A stretch of 64,000 bases of DNA from Verrucomicrobiota bacterium (GCA_016871755.1 VHCJ01000011.1:1-64000); one strand, 5' to 3'. Shown: positions 1-8,107, numbered from the stretch's first letter. Made by a program: numbers and translations. The notes: generated from the sequence alone by a model not told the origin.

Positions 1-62
1 CCCGCATCCACGTCCCGCAGGTTGCGGACTTTCTCCTCCGTACTGTAGCGTTTCCCTTTCAT
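1..62 (-). CDS. IS3-like transposase OrfA, N-terminal fragment (runs off window)
   Basis: Only the first 20 residues are visible. They begin MKGKRYSTEEKVRNLRD, which resembles the helix-turn-helix start of IS3-family OrfA proteins (typically MK-K-RYS/T-EE-I-LRE). OrfA binds the element's inverted repeats and is usually joined to OrfB by programmed -1 frameshifting; neither can be checked here. A Shine-Dalgarno sequence AAGGA lies eight bases upstream of the ATG, within the element's leader. The identification rests on a short stretch, but the start codon, ribosome site and adjacent palindromic tip agree. Confidence 0.55.
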   Translation of the reverse strand, partial: MKGKRYSTEEKVRNLRDVDA

Positions 63-88
63 GATCTGGGTCCTTTCTGTTGGACCCA
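1..88 (-). mobile_element. Terminal part of an IS3-family-like insertion sequence
   Basis: The minus strand carries the beginning of an IS3-type OrfA (start codon at 62-60), preceded by a short leader that ends in a palindromic tip. CTGGGTCC (66-73) pairs perfectly with GGACCCAG (82-89) across an 8-base loop. Read outward on the plus strand the putative tip ends in CA at 87-88, as expected for TG...CA IS3 ends. From position 89 the sequence is continuous urate oxidase coding sequence. The rest of the element and the second terminal repeat lie outside the window, so the boundary is inferred from one side only. Confidence 0.6.
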
Positions 89-751
89 GACCGAACCTTC
101 AAGCGGCTCGAATTTCCGGGATCACGTCACGTCTTCTTCGTGATCATCCCCGGACAGCGGCGCATGGTCGCGGCCCTGCGGGAGGGCCGATCCCCGGATC
201 CGCAGGACGGACGCCGCGGGAAGCAGCGCAGCGTGCACAACAACTACTTCACCCTGCCGGTGGTGTTCACGATGTTCAGCCATCATTACGCCGCCACCTA
301 CATGCACCCGCATGGCTGGGCGGTGCTGGCGCTCATCGCGGGCGCCGGCGTGGCGATCCGGCACTTCTTCAACCTGCGACACAAGGGGGTCCTCGCCTGG
401 CAGTACCCTGCCCTCGGCGCCGCCTTGCTGGGCTTCGTCTTCTGGTGGACCGCCCCGCGCATCGTCCCCCTGCCGCCCGTCGAGGGACCGGTCACGTTCA
501 ACCGGGTCCGCAGCATCATCGGCCAACGCTGCGTCAACTGCCACGCCCCCGCACCCACCTTCCCCGGACTGGCCTCGGCCCCGGGCGGCGTGCTGCTCCA
601 TGAACCGGGCGAGATCGTGCGGAACGCCGAGCGAAGCTACGTGCAAGTGGTGGTCACGCGAATGATGCCGCTCGGCAACGTCACCCAGATCACCGAGGAG
701 GAACGGGCGGTCCTCGCCGCCTGGATCAAGGCGGGGGCCAAGATTGAGTGA
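80..751 (+). pseudogene. puuD: Urate oxidase PuuD (membrane, cytochrome c fused), 5'-truncated by an insertion sequence
   Basis: PuuD-type enzymes are membrane proteins that hydroxylate urate to 5-hydroxyisourate and pass electrons to a C-terminal c-type cytochrome. The readable frame of 223 residues covers only the C-terminal half. It contains the family stretch SVHNNYFTLPVVFTMFSHHY, two membrane segments (about residues 83-96 and 108-128), and a cytochrome domain with the haem motif CVNCH and a likely axial Met in RMMPLGNVTQIT. Family members are roughly 400 residues, so about 180 N-terminal residues are missing. Homology reads back to about base 89, where the insertion sequence tip lies; the apparent TTG start at 80 is inside that tip. 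The product is probably non-functional. It stands 45 bases upstream of gpt in a purine gene cluster. Confidence 0.72.
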
Positions 752-795
752 GCGGACGGCGTTGACTGCGCCCGGCGCGCGTCTTTGCTCTCTGC

Positions 796-1320
796 ATGGG
801 CGATGCCTCACGCTACGACGACGAGATTGTCATTTCCTGGCCGGAGCTGCACCGCGATGCGCGGTATCTGTCCGCCCAGCTGCATGAGCGGGGGGGCTGG
901 TCGGGGATCATCGCGATCACGCGTGGCGGACTGGTGCCGGCGGCCCTCGTCGCCCGTGAGTTGGAGATCCGCCTGATCGACACCGTTTGCCTCGCCAGCT
1001 ACGGCCTCGCCTCCACCGACGGAGCCGAGCAGCAGCAGACTGCAGTCAAGGTCCTCAAGGGAGTCGCGGGCAATGGCGAAGGCTACCTCCTGATCGACGA
1101 CTTGGTCGACACGGGCCGCACCGCCCAGGTCGTCCGCCAGATGCTGCCGATGGCGCACTTCGCGACGCTCTACGCCAAGCCGGCGGGACGTCCCTTCGTC
1201 GACACCTGCGTGAAGGAATTCAAGCAGAACAAGTGGATCTACTTCCCTTGGGACATCGACTACCGATTCTCGCGGCCGATCAAGGACAGCGGACGCGTCG
1301 GCCGCGCCCGCGATACCTGA
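796..1320 (+). CDS. gpt: Xanthine/guanine phosphoribosyltransferase
   Basis: This enzyme transfers phosphoribosyl from PRPP to xanthine, guanine or hypoxanthine, recovering nucleotides from free bases in the cytoplasm. The 174-residue product aligns throughout with the Gpt family: the N-terminal VISWPELHRDARYLS region, the base-side segment IIAITRGGLVPAALVAREL, and the PRPP-binding loop IDDLVDTG at residues 100-107. A C-terminal FPWDIDY segment matches the family's substrate-specificity hood. The last 25 residues go slightly past the usual end. It follows the damaged puuD on the same strand and is convergent with the adenine deaminase gene, so the hypoxanthine or xanthine made by its neighbours would be its substrate. 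Confidence 0.9.
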   Translation: MGDASRYDDEIVISWPELHRDARYLSAQLHERGGWSGIIAITRGGLVPAALVARELEIRLIDTVCLASYGLASTDGAEQQQTAVKVLKGVAGNGEGYLLIDDLVDTGRTAQVVRQMLPMAHFATLYAKPAGRPFVDTCVKEFKQNKWIYFPWDIDYRFSRPIKDSGRVGRARDT

Positions 1321-1321
1321 G

Positions 1322-1333
1322 GCGCGGCCGCGC
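1322..1333. repeat. Perfect 12-bp palindrome between convergent genes
   Basis: The 28-base gap between the convergent ends of gpt and the adenine deaminase gene contains GCGCGGCCGCGC, a perfect palindrome. The same 12 bases occur at 25893-25904, again between two convergent genes. There is no U-tract, so it is not a classical intrinsic terminator. It may act as a folded pause or 3'-end stabiliser, or simply reflect GC-rich composition. Confidence 0.35.
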
Positions 1334-1348
1334 GGGGCAAGAGGATGC

Positions 1349-3163
1349 TCACGCGGGCTCGAACACCGGCACGATCCGCATGCCAAGCACGTCGACGAGT
1401 CCCTTGTCGGTCAGTCGAAGTTCGGGGATCACGGAGAGGGGGAGCAGGTTGAATCCCATGTACGGAACGCGGCATCCGACCTCGTTCCACGCGCGCTTGA
1501 GCGCCGTCGTCTCCTCCGCCACCACGGTGGCGCGACGGTCGGACAGGAGTCCGGCAATCGGCAGCGCCACGCTTGCGAGCACCTTGCCGTCGCGCACGAC
1601 GCACACGCCGCCCTTGAGTCTCTTCACCGTGGCCAGAGCGAGTTGGAGATCCGCCTCGTTGGTACCGGCAAGCACGATGTTGTGCGCGTCATGGCCCACG
1701 CTGCTCGCCACCGCACCCCGCTGGAGACCGAAGTCCCGCAGCAGGCCATAGCCGACCCCGCCACCCTTGCCGTGACGTTCCACCACCGTCAGAAAACACA
1801 CGGGATGGGCCTTGAAGTGGTCCTCCCATGAAGGCGCGACGGCGAGCGGCAGGCGATCGTGCGCGGTCAGAATTCCCGGGGGTACGAGACGGATCACGTT
1901 GGCCGTGACCGGAACGGTCGGCAGCTCGGGGGTCAGCCGCAGTTTCCGGGGCAGCTTCACCGTCTGGTAGGCCGCGCGGGGATAGCGGTAGCGCCGGGTC
2001 AGCGCCCGCTCCAGCAGCGGCATGGTCTGGCGATCTTCGACCACCAGCGCGCCGCCGTACCACGTGTTTCGTACGTCCAGATCGTCGTTGAGCAGGACGA
2101 GGTCGGCGCGGCGCGAGGGCCCGAGTCCGCCGAATTCCCCATCAAGGCCATAGCGGGTCGCCGGATGCAGCGAGCCGCAGCTCCACGCCGTCGTCGCGGC
2201 GAGGCCGGCCGCCCGCGCCTGCCTCACCACCCAGTCCAAGCCGAACAGGAAAAGGTCGTCGGCGTCGCGGTCATCGGTGCAGACACACACGCGCTTCGGG
2301 TTGGCCCCGAGTTCGGTCACCGCGCGGATCGCCTGCGGCAGCGAGTGCCAGGGCGTCTGCGGGTTCCCGCCGCGGAGGAAGATCCAAAGGCCGTTCTCGA
2401 GGAAGTCGTTCGCGATCTCCCGGTCGATCGATTCATGGGTGTCGGTGATGCCGCTCGCCGCGCCCGCCGCGACGAACTCCCGGCCGTAGATGTGGCCGCA
2501 CACCGGTCGTCCCCGGCGGAGGGCCTGAGCGAGGATCGCATGGCTGCGCGCATCGCCCATCGCGACGGAAATGTAGTCCATCTTCTCGCCGAGCGCGACC
2601 GCCTCGGACCAGCGGTCAAAGAGCCGGCCGATCTTGCCCGGGGTAAGGTCCCCGCCGGCCGTCTCCAGGCGGGCGTTCGTGGCGGGAACCGTGCTGGGGA
2701 CCGTGAGGTAAACCGAAAGCGGCGCCCGCCGCGCGTCCTCCAGCATCCACTCAATGCCGGCGACGTCGCAGACGTTGCCGATCTCGTGCGAGTCGCAGAA
2801 TACGGTCGTCGTCCCGTTGCGCAGCGCCGCCTCGGCGAACGCGCAGGCCGTCATCATGCTGCTCTCGATGTGCACGTGCGGATCGACCAGACCCGGGGCG
2901 ACGATCCCACCCTGCGCATCGTAGACGGAGGTGCGGCCGGCAAAGCCGCTCCGCGTGAAGGCTCCGGCCGGCTTCACCACCGCGATCCGACCTCCCTTGA
3001 TCCAGACCTCGCGGTCCGGATGAATCCGGTCGGTGTAGGTCGAGAGCACTCGGGCTCCCGTGATGACGAGGTCGGGCTCCGTCCGCCCCATCGCCACGGC
3101 GGCGAGGTCCTGCGTCATGGTGTGGAGCGGCGCGACGGAAAAGCGGGTGAGTGGAGTCGCCAT
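1349..3163 (-). CDS. ade: Adenine deaminase
   Basis: Ade hydrolyses adenine to hypoxanthine and ammonia. The 604-residue protein shows the amidohydrolase layout: a small N-terminal beta domain, the metal-binding motif [13 protein letters not shown] (His96, His98), the segment [15 protein letters not shown], a mid-protein [13 protein letters not shown], and a C-terminal domain with [14 protein letters not shown] typical of the Ade family. The ATG at 3163 was chosen because the frame stays open far upstream only as a shadow of the next gene and family homology starts about 30 residues in. It lies 11 bases downstream of the nucleosidase gene on the same strand, so the two are probably co-transcribed. 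Together they release and deaminate adenine. Confidence 0.92.
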   Translation of the reverse strand: MATPLTRFSVAPLHTMTQDLAAVAMGRTEPDLVITGARVLSTYTDRIHPDREVWIKGGRIAVVKPAGAFTRSGFAGRTSVYDAQGGIVAPGLVDPHVHIESSMMTACAFAEAALRNGTTTVFCDSHEIGNVCDVAGIEWMLEDARRAPLSVYLTVPSTVPATNARLETAGGDLTPGKIGRLFDRWSEAVALGEKMDYISVAMGDARSHAILAQALRRGRPVCGHIYGREFVAAGAASGITDTHESIDREIANDFLENGLWIFLRGGNPQTPWHSLPQAIRAVTELGANPKRVCVCTDDRDADDLFLFGLDWVVRQARAAGLAATTAWSCGSLHPATRYGLDGEFGGLGPSRRADLVLLNDDLDVRNTWYGGALVVEDRQTMPLLERALTRRYRYPRAAYQTVKLPRKLRLTPELPTVPVTANVIRLVPPGILTAHDRLPLAVAPSWEDHFKAHPVCFLTVVERHGKGGGVGYGLLRDFGLQRGAVASSVGHDAHNIVLAGTNEADLQLALATVKRLKGGVCVVRDGKVLASVALPIAGLLSDRRATVVAEETTALKRAWNEVGCRVPYMGFNLLPLSVIPELRLTDKGLVDVLGMRIVPVFEPA

Positions 3164-3174
3164 GGGAATCAGGA

Positions 3175-4116
3175 CTAGAGTTCGTCCACAACCTGACGCA
3201 GCACCCGGGCCGCGATGGCGGAGACGGATGCCTCGTTCTCGTCGATGGGATTCGCGCCGTGCTGCCCGCCAGCGAGGTCGCTGAGGCCGCGCACGATCAG
3301 GATCGGCGTGCGGTTCGCCCAGGCGACGTGCGCAAGCGCGGTCGACTCCATATCCGTGCAACGCGCCTGCCACACGCGGAACACCCACTCGCGATACGGG
3401 GCATTGTCGAGGAAGACCGCCCCCGCCACCCCGGTGCCTCCGACGCTGACCGCGATCTCCCGGCCCGCCTTGCGCTGCGCGGGCAGGTGCGGGACTGCGC
3501 GTCGGGCCGCGGCCAGCAAGGTCGGATCCGCTGGGAAAACCGGCATCGTCACGAAGTCCTCCTCCCCCTCCCGGATCGCCGTCACGTCGTTGGGGTAGAT
3601 CATGCCAAAGTTCTCGTAGGTCGCTTTGAAGTAGTCGGGGCGCACATGGCCGCCCTTGCCGTCGGGATTCAGGTACGCGGACTCCGCGTGATAGGCCCAC
3701 TGCTCCGGAATGACGACATCACCGATGGACAAGGACGGGTCAGTCCCCCCCGCGACGCCGGCAAAAAGCACGGCGGTGATCGGAAAGCGATCCAGCGCCA
3801 CCTGCAGTTGATACGCGGCGTTGACCAGACTGACCCCGGTTCGGAAAACCACGATGTCGAACCGACCGTAGCGTCCCCGCCAGTAGGTCAGTCCCTTGAT
3901 TGAAGTCTTCGTGAAGCCGTTCGACTCGCTGACCCCGAACTCCCGCTGCAGTGCGGTGATCTCCGGCGGATAGGCCGCGCAAAGCGCCAGCAACGGCCGA
4001 GGCTCCTGGTCGGCCGCGAACGCGGGCAGCAGCACCACGGCCAGGAAGAGACCCGCGCGGCGGACCAGGGAGCGAACGGAGGACAAGACGGCAAAAAGAC
4101 TCATGCGTGAGGTCAT
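3175..4116 (-). CDS. Exported purine nucleosidase/phosphorylase (MTA/SAH nucleosidase superfamily)
   Basis: The protein belongs to the PNP/UDP phosphorylase superfamily. It shows LFAGVAGG (phosphate/ribose region), [12 protein letters not shown], and near the C-terminus [14 protein letters not shown], the Met-Glu-Ser ribose-binding motif, followed by [13 protein letters not shown]. Unlike the cytosolic MTA/SAH nucleosidases it starts with a signal peptide: basic residues, a hydrophobic run GLFLAVVLL, and a likely cut after AFA at about residue 34. It should therefore act outside the cytoplasm, splitting nucleosides to free bases. The start could be 4116 or 4104 (MSLFAV); a TTG at 4143 is less likely. 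The substrate is not certain from sequence. It is paired with adenine deaminase and is divergent from a purine permease. Confidence 0.75.
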   Translation of the reverse strand: MTSRMSLFAVLSSVRSLVRRAGLFLAVVLLPAFAADQEPRPLLALCAAYPPEITALQREFGVSESNGFTKTSIKGLTYWRGRYGRFDIVVFRTGVSLVNAAYQLQVALDRFPITAVLFAGVAGGTDPSLSIGDVVIPEQWAYHAESAYLNPDGKGGHVRPDYFKATYENFGMIYPNDVTAIREGEEDFVTMPVFPADPTLLAAARRAVPHLPAQRKAGREIAVSVGGTGVAGAVFLDNAPYREWVFRVWQARCTDMESTALAHVAWANRTPILIVRGLSDLAGGQHGANPIDENEASVSAIAARVLRQVVDEL

Positions 4117-4169
4117 GGAGCACGTGGGGTGCCACTCACACAACCCTTTCGCGCCAAAGGATGTTTCGT

Positions 4170-4185
4170 TGGCATTGGAATAGCT
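4170..4185 (+). promoter_or_regulatory. Possible sigma-54 promoter for the purine permease
   Basis: TGGCATTGGAATAGCT matches the -24/-12 pattern TGGCACG-N4-TTGCW at TGGCA, at the invariant GC of the -12 element, and in spacing; it misses the CG after TGGCA and one T of the -12 box. It lies 52 bases upstream of the permease ATG within the divergent intergenic region. Control by nitrogen status would suit a purine uptake gene, but this is a single-site match. Confidence 0.3.
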
Positions 4186-4237
4186 TTACTTTCGGGTCCC
4201 CGTACGCCTCCCGTTACTGACACCCCAGACTTCCCCA

Positions 4238-5572
4238 ATGCTTAACCGCCTTTTTCACCTCGAGCAGAACAACACGACGGTCGGCCGCGAGTTGCAAGCC
4301 GGCCTGACCACCTTCGCGGCGATGGCGTACATCCTCGCCGTCAACCCCGCAATCCTCGCCAACACCGGCATGGACAAGGGTGCGCTGGTGACCGTGACGG
4401 CGCTGACGGCGGCGATCGCGTCCGGGCTGATGGCGCTCATCACGAACTACCCGATCGCGCTCGCGCCGGGCATGGGAATCAACGCCTTCTTCACCTTCAC
4501 GATCGTGCTGGGCAAGGGCGTACCTTGGTCGGAAGCGCTCGGCATGGTCTTCGTGAACGGCGTGATCTTCCTCGCGCTGTCGGTGACCGGGATCCGCGAG
4601 AAGATCATCGAGGCGATTCCCCATGCGCTGAAGATCGCCGTCACGTGCGGCATCGGTCTCTTCATCGCGTTCATTGGGCTCAAGAACGGCGGGGTGATCG
4701 TAGCGAACCCCGCCACGTTCGTCTCCCACGGCAACTTCGCCTCCGGGCCGGTGGCGCTCTGCCTCTTCGGCGTCATCCTCACCTCGATCCTCGTCGCACG
4801 GCGCGTGACCGGCGGCATCCTCATCGGCATCGCGGTCGTCACGCTGCTCGGCCTCTTCGTTCCCGGCGAGGCAGGCCGTGCCGTCACGGAACTTCCAACC
4901 CGGGTGGTCGACCTGCCGGCGTCTGCCGACCCAATCTTCTTCAAACTGACGTTTGGCTTCCTCACGGACGGCAACGCCCTGATGCTGGCGCTGCCGCTGA
5001 TCCTCACGCTGCTGCTCGTCGACATGTTCGACAACATCGGGACCTTGATCGGCGTCACCAAGCGGGCCGGATTCCTCCGCCCGGACGGCACGTTGCCGAA
5101 GGCCGGCCGCGCCCTCGTGGCCGACTCGCTCGCGACCCTCCTGAGCGCGCTCTTCGGGACGTCGACCGTGGTCAGCTACATCGAGTCGGCCGCCGGCGTG
5201 GAAGCCGGTGGCCGCACGGGTTTGACGTCGGTGACGACCGCCGTGCTGATGCTGCTGGCGCTCTTCTTCACGCCGCTGATTCTCATCATCCCGGCCGCCG
5301 CCACCGCGCCCGCGCTCGTGATCGTGGGAGTCTTCATGATGCAGTCGGTGACGGAGATCGACATGAGCGACTTCTCCATCGCGGTCCCGGCGGTGCTCAC
5401 GATCCTTGCGATCCCGCTCACCTTCAGCATCGCCGAAGGCATCGGCCTCGGCCTGATCGCCGCCGCCCTGCTCGCGATCGGCCTCGCGCAGCCAAAGCGC
5501 CTGCCGCTCCTTGGGTACGTGATCGCTGCGGTTTTCTTCGCCCAGTTCTTCCGCATCTGGCCCTTCCGCTGA
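4238..5572 (+). CDS. Purine permease, AzgA/PbuG type (NCS2 superfamily)
   Basis: This inner-membrane transporter of 444 residues probably imports adenine, guanine or hypoxanthine with protons. It begins close to the canonical family start (LNRLFHLEQNNTTVGRELQAGLTTFAAMAYILAVNP) and carries APGMGINAFFTF in the third helix region, LLVDMFDNIGTLIGV around residues 262-276, and the SYIESAAGVEAGGRTGLTSV signature near 310. About 12 to 14 hydrophobic segments are evident. It is divergent from the nucleosidase and deaminase genes, completing a nucleoside-to-base uptake route. Distinguishing adenine from guanine or hypoxanthine as the preferred substrate is not possible here. No Shine-Dalgarno sequence is visible before the ATG. 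Confidence 0.9.
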   Translation: MLNRLFHLEQNNTTVGRELQAGLTTFAAMAYILAVNPAILANTGMDKGALVTVTALTAAIASGLMALITNYPIALAPGMGINAFFTFTIVLGKGVPWSEALGMVFVNGVIFLALSVTGIREKIIEAIPHALKIAVTCGIGLFIAFIGLKNGGVIVANPATFVSHGNFASGPVALCLFGVILTSILVARRVTGGILIGIAVVTLLGLFVPGEAGRAVTELPTRVVDLPASADPIFFKLTFGFLTDGNALMLALPLILTLLLVDMFDNIGTLIGVTKRAGFLRPDGTLPKAGRALVADSLATLLSALFGTSTVVSYIESAAGVEAGGRTGLTSVTTAVLMLLALFFTPLILIIPAAATAPALVIVGVFMMQSVTEIDMSDFSIAVPAVLTILAIPLTFSIAEGIGLGLIAAALLAIGLAQPKRLPLLGYVIAAVFFAQFFRIWPFR

Positions 5573-5784
5573 TCGCGGATTCACACCGTCCGCCGTGCCT
5601 GCCCGGACGACGCTCGTGACGCCGACATTGGCGACGATCGTATCTCCTCCTTGCCCCTACTCCTTCGCGAGTCCCCCGATTCGAACGGGCTTTTCCAGCA
5701 TGCCGAAGGATCGCCGCGCGCGGATGTGACGATGGCAATTGCCGCGCTAAAACGGTGGCACGAGCGCGTGCCGATTCATCTCCC

Positions 5785-6408
5785 TCAAGACCATCGCAGC
5801 GGGCTGGGGGTGCTCATGGGCCGATTGGGCGGCCATATTGCACTGCCTGCATGGCGGAGAGGCGGCTCCAGTCTCCGCCCCTTCGCCATGGAGCCGCTCA
5901 AAAGCTGTACCGCAACCAACTGGTCAATGGTCGCCATTGGTAGGAAAACCCGGTTCGCGGAATGACCAAGAGGTTTGAATCCGAACTTGCGGTAGAATTG
6001 CAAGGCGCGTTCGTCTTTCGCGTCGGCGACGATCGCGAGCGACGCAACCTGCGCGGACTGCCGGTAGGCCCGGGTCAAGGCATCCATCAGGAGCAGATAG
6101 CCGGTGCCTGGGAAGCGCGCATCTCGGGCCAGTCTCCCCAAAAGGGTCGCGGGCAGGCGAGGATACCGAGGCAACTTCCTTTGCAGGGATTCCGGCAGTT
6201 CGCCGACTTCGACGGAAAATGAGGAAAGTGTGTAGTAGCCGGCGATCACCGCCGGCGACTCTGTCGCAACCATCACGAACGCTGCCGCCACGCGCCGCTC
6301 GACGTCCTTTCGTGCGAGTTGCTGGAGATAGAGATCAAGCGGTTCAATTCCACAACGGAAGCCAGCGCGATCGTGCACCCGCCCCAGGGGTTCAAAGCGA
6401 AAAGCCAT
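5785..6408 (-). CDS. GNAT-family toxin (TacT-like acetyltransferase)
   Basis: TacT-type toxins acetylate the amino group of aminoacyl-tRNA and so block translation. The protein has the family N-terminus (FRCGIEPLDLYLQQLARKDV), the acetyl-CoA loop RFPGTG, and the catalytic-tyrosine region ALQFYRKFGFKPL. It is 207 residues long, whereas relatives are usually about 160-175. Homology fades after about residue 166 (FLPMATIDQL), and the last 40 residues look like read-through into flanking DNA. Its ATG overlaps the antitoxin stop codon (TGATG), giving tight translational coupling. The antitoxin immediately upstream supports the toxin role. Confidence 0.82.
   Translation of the reverse strand: MAFRFEPLGRVHDRAGFRCGIEPLDLYLQQLARKDVERRVAAAFVMVATESPAVIAGYYTLSSFSVEVGELPESLQRKLPRYPRLPATLLGRLARDARFPGTGYLLLMDALTRAYRQSAQVASLAIVADAKDERALQFYRKFGFKPLGHSANRVFLPMATIDQLVAVQLLSGSMAKGRRLEPPLRHAGSAIWPPNRPMSTPSPLRWS
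5805..5817. repeat. 13-bp direct repeat, left copy (candidate attachment core)
   Basis: TGGGGGTGCTCAT occurs here and again at 8083-8095 in the same orientation, the two copies bracketing the toxin, antitoxin and integrase genes. This copy lies within the atypical 3' tail of the toxin gene, where its homology has already ended. A chance 13-base match in GC-rich DNA cannot be excluded. Confidence 0.3.
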
Positions 6409-6716
6409 CAGGTCTGGCCCGTGGCTGCCCGGTAGCGTCCGAAGGCGGCCCGCAATTCGGCATTGGGCGCCGGCGGCTCCAACAAGGAGCGGACAAAGCT
6501 CCGGGATTCTTCGTCGGACAAGCGCGCCAGACGGTGGTCTTCGATGGCTTTGCTCGCACTCGATTGCAGCGCGTAAATCAAGAAACTCTTTAGCGTCGCA
6601 TGCCCGGTGACGGCAGCAGCGCGCTCGAGTGTGTCCTTGAAATCACGCGAAACCCGCGCTTCCAAACGGGCGGTTCGGGCTTGGGGGCGGAGCGGCTTTC
6701 TGACAGCGGTGGCCAT
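6408..6716 (-). CDS. DUF1778 ribbon-helix-helix antitoxin (TacA-like)
   Basis: The 102-residue product has an N-terminal ribbon-helix-helix DNA-binding unit (TARLEARVSRDFKDTLERAA) followed by a flexible C-terminal half that in this family wraps the GNAT toxin. The ATG at 6716 fits the usual antitoxin length; the frame's upstream extension would run through the palindromic operator and is rejected. It precedes the toxin with a one-base stop/start overlap. By family behaviour it should bind its own promoter, and a perfect palindrome lies 9 bases upstream of its start, which supports autoregulation. Confidence 0.82.
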   Translation of the reverse strand: MATAVRKPLRPQARTARLEARVSRDFKDTLERAAAVTGHATLKSFLIYALQSSASKAIEDHRLARLSDEESRSFVRSLLEPPAPNAELRAAFGRYRAATGQT

Positions 6717-6725
6717 GGGTAGACC

Positions 6726-6744
6726 ATCCGGCAATTTGCCGGAT
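6726..6744. promoter_or_regulatory. Palindromic operator of the toxin-antitoxin operon
   Basis: ATCCGGCAA (6726-6734) and TTGCCGGAT (6736-6744) form a perfect 9-bp inverted repeat around a single central base. It lies 9 bases upstream of the antitoxin start on the minus strand, where the promoter and initiation region should be; CACTAT just before it (minus strand, around 6745-6750) could be a -10 box. Ribbon-helix-helix antitoxins typically bind such symmetric sites, so the TacA-like protein is the inferred ligand. Confidence 0.7.
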
Positions 6745-6808
6745 AGTGCAATTCTGAATTTTCGACCCAGCCGAACCGGCCGCGGCACAACCCATCGGCG
6801 TGCGCCCC

Positions 6809-8050
6809 TCACCCTGCCACTTTTCCCTCTTCGCCGTTAGCAAGACCAGGCACATTCGGCTGGGGGATGACCGCCGCGCCAGAGGCTGGGGGAACGGCCG
6901 CAAGGTTGCCGAACTGCACCTTTTTCGCAGCGCTCTGACTGTGGTCACGGCGCAAATGCCCGTAGGTCTGCATGGCGAGAACGCCGCCGTCGTTATGCCC
7001 CATCCACGCGGCAACCGTCGGCATGTCCACTCCCGACTCGATGCAAATCGTGGCAAAGAGATGCCGAAAATCGTGGTGCGTGAAACGCTGCATGCCAGGT
7101 TTCAGGCAGGCGGCATCGATCGTCTTTTGACACTCTTTGAGCCGAAAGATCGGATCCGTCGGCCTGAGGAGATTCGCTCCCTCGGATTTGAAACGGGCGG
7201 CGGACTCACGACGCGCGGTGATTTTTTTCAAGAAGGCGGCAAGTGCCGGGAAAAGTGGAATGAAACGGTCCGAAGAGTCGGACTTGTAGCCCGGGATGCG
7301 GACCTGTTCATGCGCCCAGGTAACGCACTGCCAGGTGATCACAGCGGCCTCTCCGAGGCGTGCTCCGGAGAGGGTGAGAAAGCGGCAAAAGTCAGCGGCT
7401 TCGGCTCCCCGCCCCCCGGGGGCGCCGTTGTTCTCCATCGCCGCGAACAGCTTCTCGACCTCCGCCATGCTCGGAAGGATGATTTTCGCTCTTACGACCT
7501 TCTTCTTTAGCCGGCCGGTTGGCGGCTTTACCGCGACGGGATTCGTGTGAATCTGCCCACGCTCCAAGGCAATGTCCATGAGGCGGCGCAACGTATCGAT
7601 GGCGAGGTTAACCGACGTGGCGGAGTTGCCCTTGATGGTGGTCTTGGCGCCAGGCGGCAGGTAGTTGGTACCTTCCAGTTTGAACCGCGTGACCCAGTCG
7701 AAGACGGCGGACGGAGTGATCTGCTTGGGCGCCATGAATTCGATATCAGGCCAAGTTTTCCTGAGCTTCTTGAGGGCGACCAGCCGCGCACTTACAGAAG
7801 CCGGTCGCAAATCGGAATCGGCCTTGGTCCGGGCGACGTAAACCGCGATCAGGTCGCCGACGGCGGCCTTGCCGGCCTCTACGTTGGCAATGCTGCCCCG
7901 ACGCTTGGCCACTTCCGCCGCCCTGTCCGCCAGGCGGAGCTTGGCGACCGAGAGCACATCAGTGTCGAGCTGGAACCATTTTTGCTTGCCGTGCAAAGTG
8001 AACCGCCCGTAGTAACCGCCGCTCTGTTTGTTGCGAAGCAGGCACTGCAC
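6809..8050 (-). CDS. Tyrosine recombinase / phage-type integrase
   Basis: The protein has the catalytic set of tyrosine recombinases: Arg231 (SGARLGEA), Lys256 (GYKSDSSDR), His326-x-x-Arg329 (THHDFRHLF), His352 (MGHNDGG) and the nucleophile Tyr363 (MQTYGHLRRD). An N-terminal arm-binding-like region (GYYGRFTLHGKQKWFQ) and a SAM-like core-binding domain (about 60-175) precede the catalytic domain. All catalytic residues are present, so it is probably active. The start is a GTG at 8050. The gene lies 123 bases from a tRNA gene but on its 5' side, whereas tRNA-targeting integrases usually sit beyond the 3' end. It probably mobilises, or once mobilised, the adjacent toxin-antitoxin pair. Confidence 0.9.
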   Translation of the reverse strand: MQCLLRNKQSGGYYGRFTLHGKQKWFQLDTDVLSVAKLRLADRAAEVAKRRGSIANVEAGKAAVGDLIAVYVARTKADSDLRPASVSARLVALKKLRKTWPDIEFMAPKQITPSAVFDWVTRFKLEGTNYLPPGAKTTIKGNSATSVNLAIDTLRRLMDIALERGQIHTNPVAVKPPTGRLKKKVVRAKIILPSMAEVEKLFAAMENNGAPGGRGAEAADFCRFLTLSGARLGEAAVITWQCVTWAHEQVRIPGYKSDSSDRFIPLFPALAAFLKKITARRESAARFKSEGANLLRPTDPIFRLKECQKTIDAACLKPGMQRFTHHDFRHLFATICIESGVDMPTVAAWMGHNDGGVLAMQTYGHLRRDHSQSAAKKVQFGNLAAVPPASGAAVIPQPNVPGLANGEEGKVAG

Positions 8051-8082
8051 GGAGGTTCTTTCTCATACATTGCGTTTTCCCT

Positions 8083-8095
8083 TGGGGGTGCTCAT
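8083..8095. repeat. 13-bp direct repeat, right copy (candidate attachment core)
   Basis: Second copy of TGGGGGTGCTCAT, located between the integrase start and the tRNA gene; see the copy at 5805-5817. The pair encloses about 2.3 kb holding exactly the three accessory genes. Confidence 0.3.
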
Positions 8096-8107
8096 ATTCA
8101 TGCCTCC

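Noticed and set aside
5651-5700. A minus-strand T-arm-like stem-loop (CCCG, TTCGAAT, CGGG) that resembles the 3' end of a tRNA
   Set aside because: No matching acceptor 5' strand, D arm or CCA can be found around it, so it is not a tRNA. It could be a tRNA remnant but nothing else supports this.
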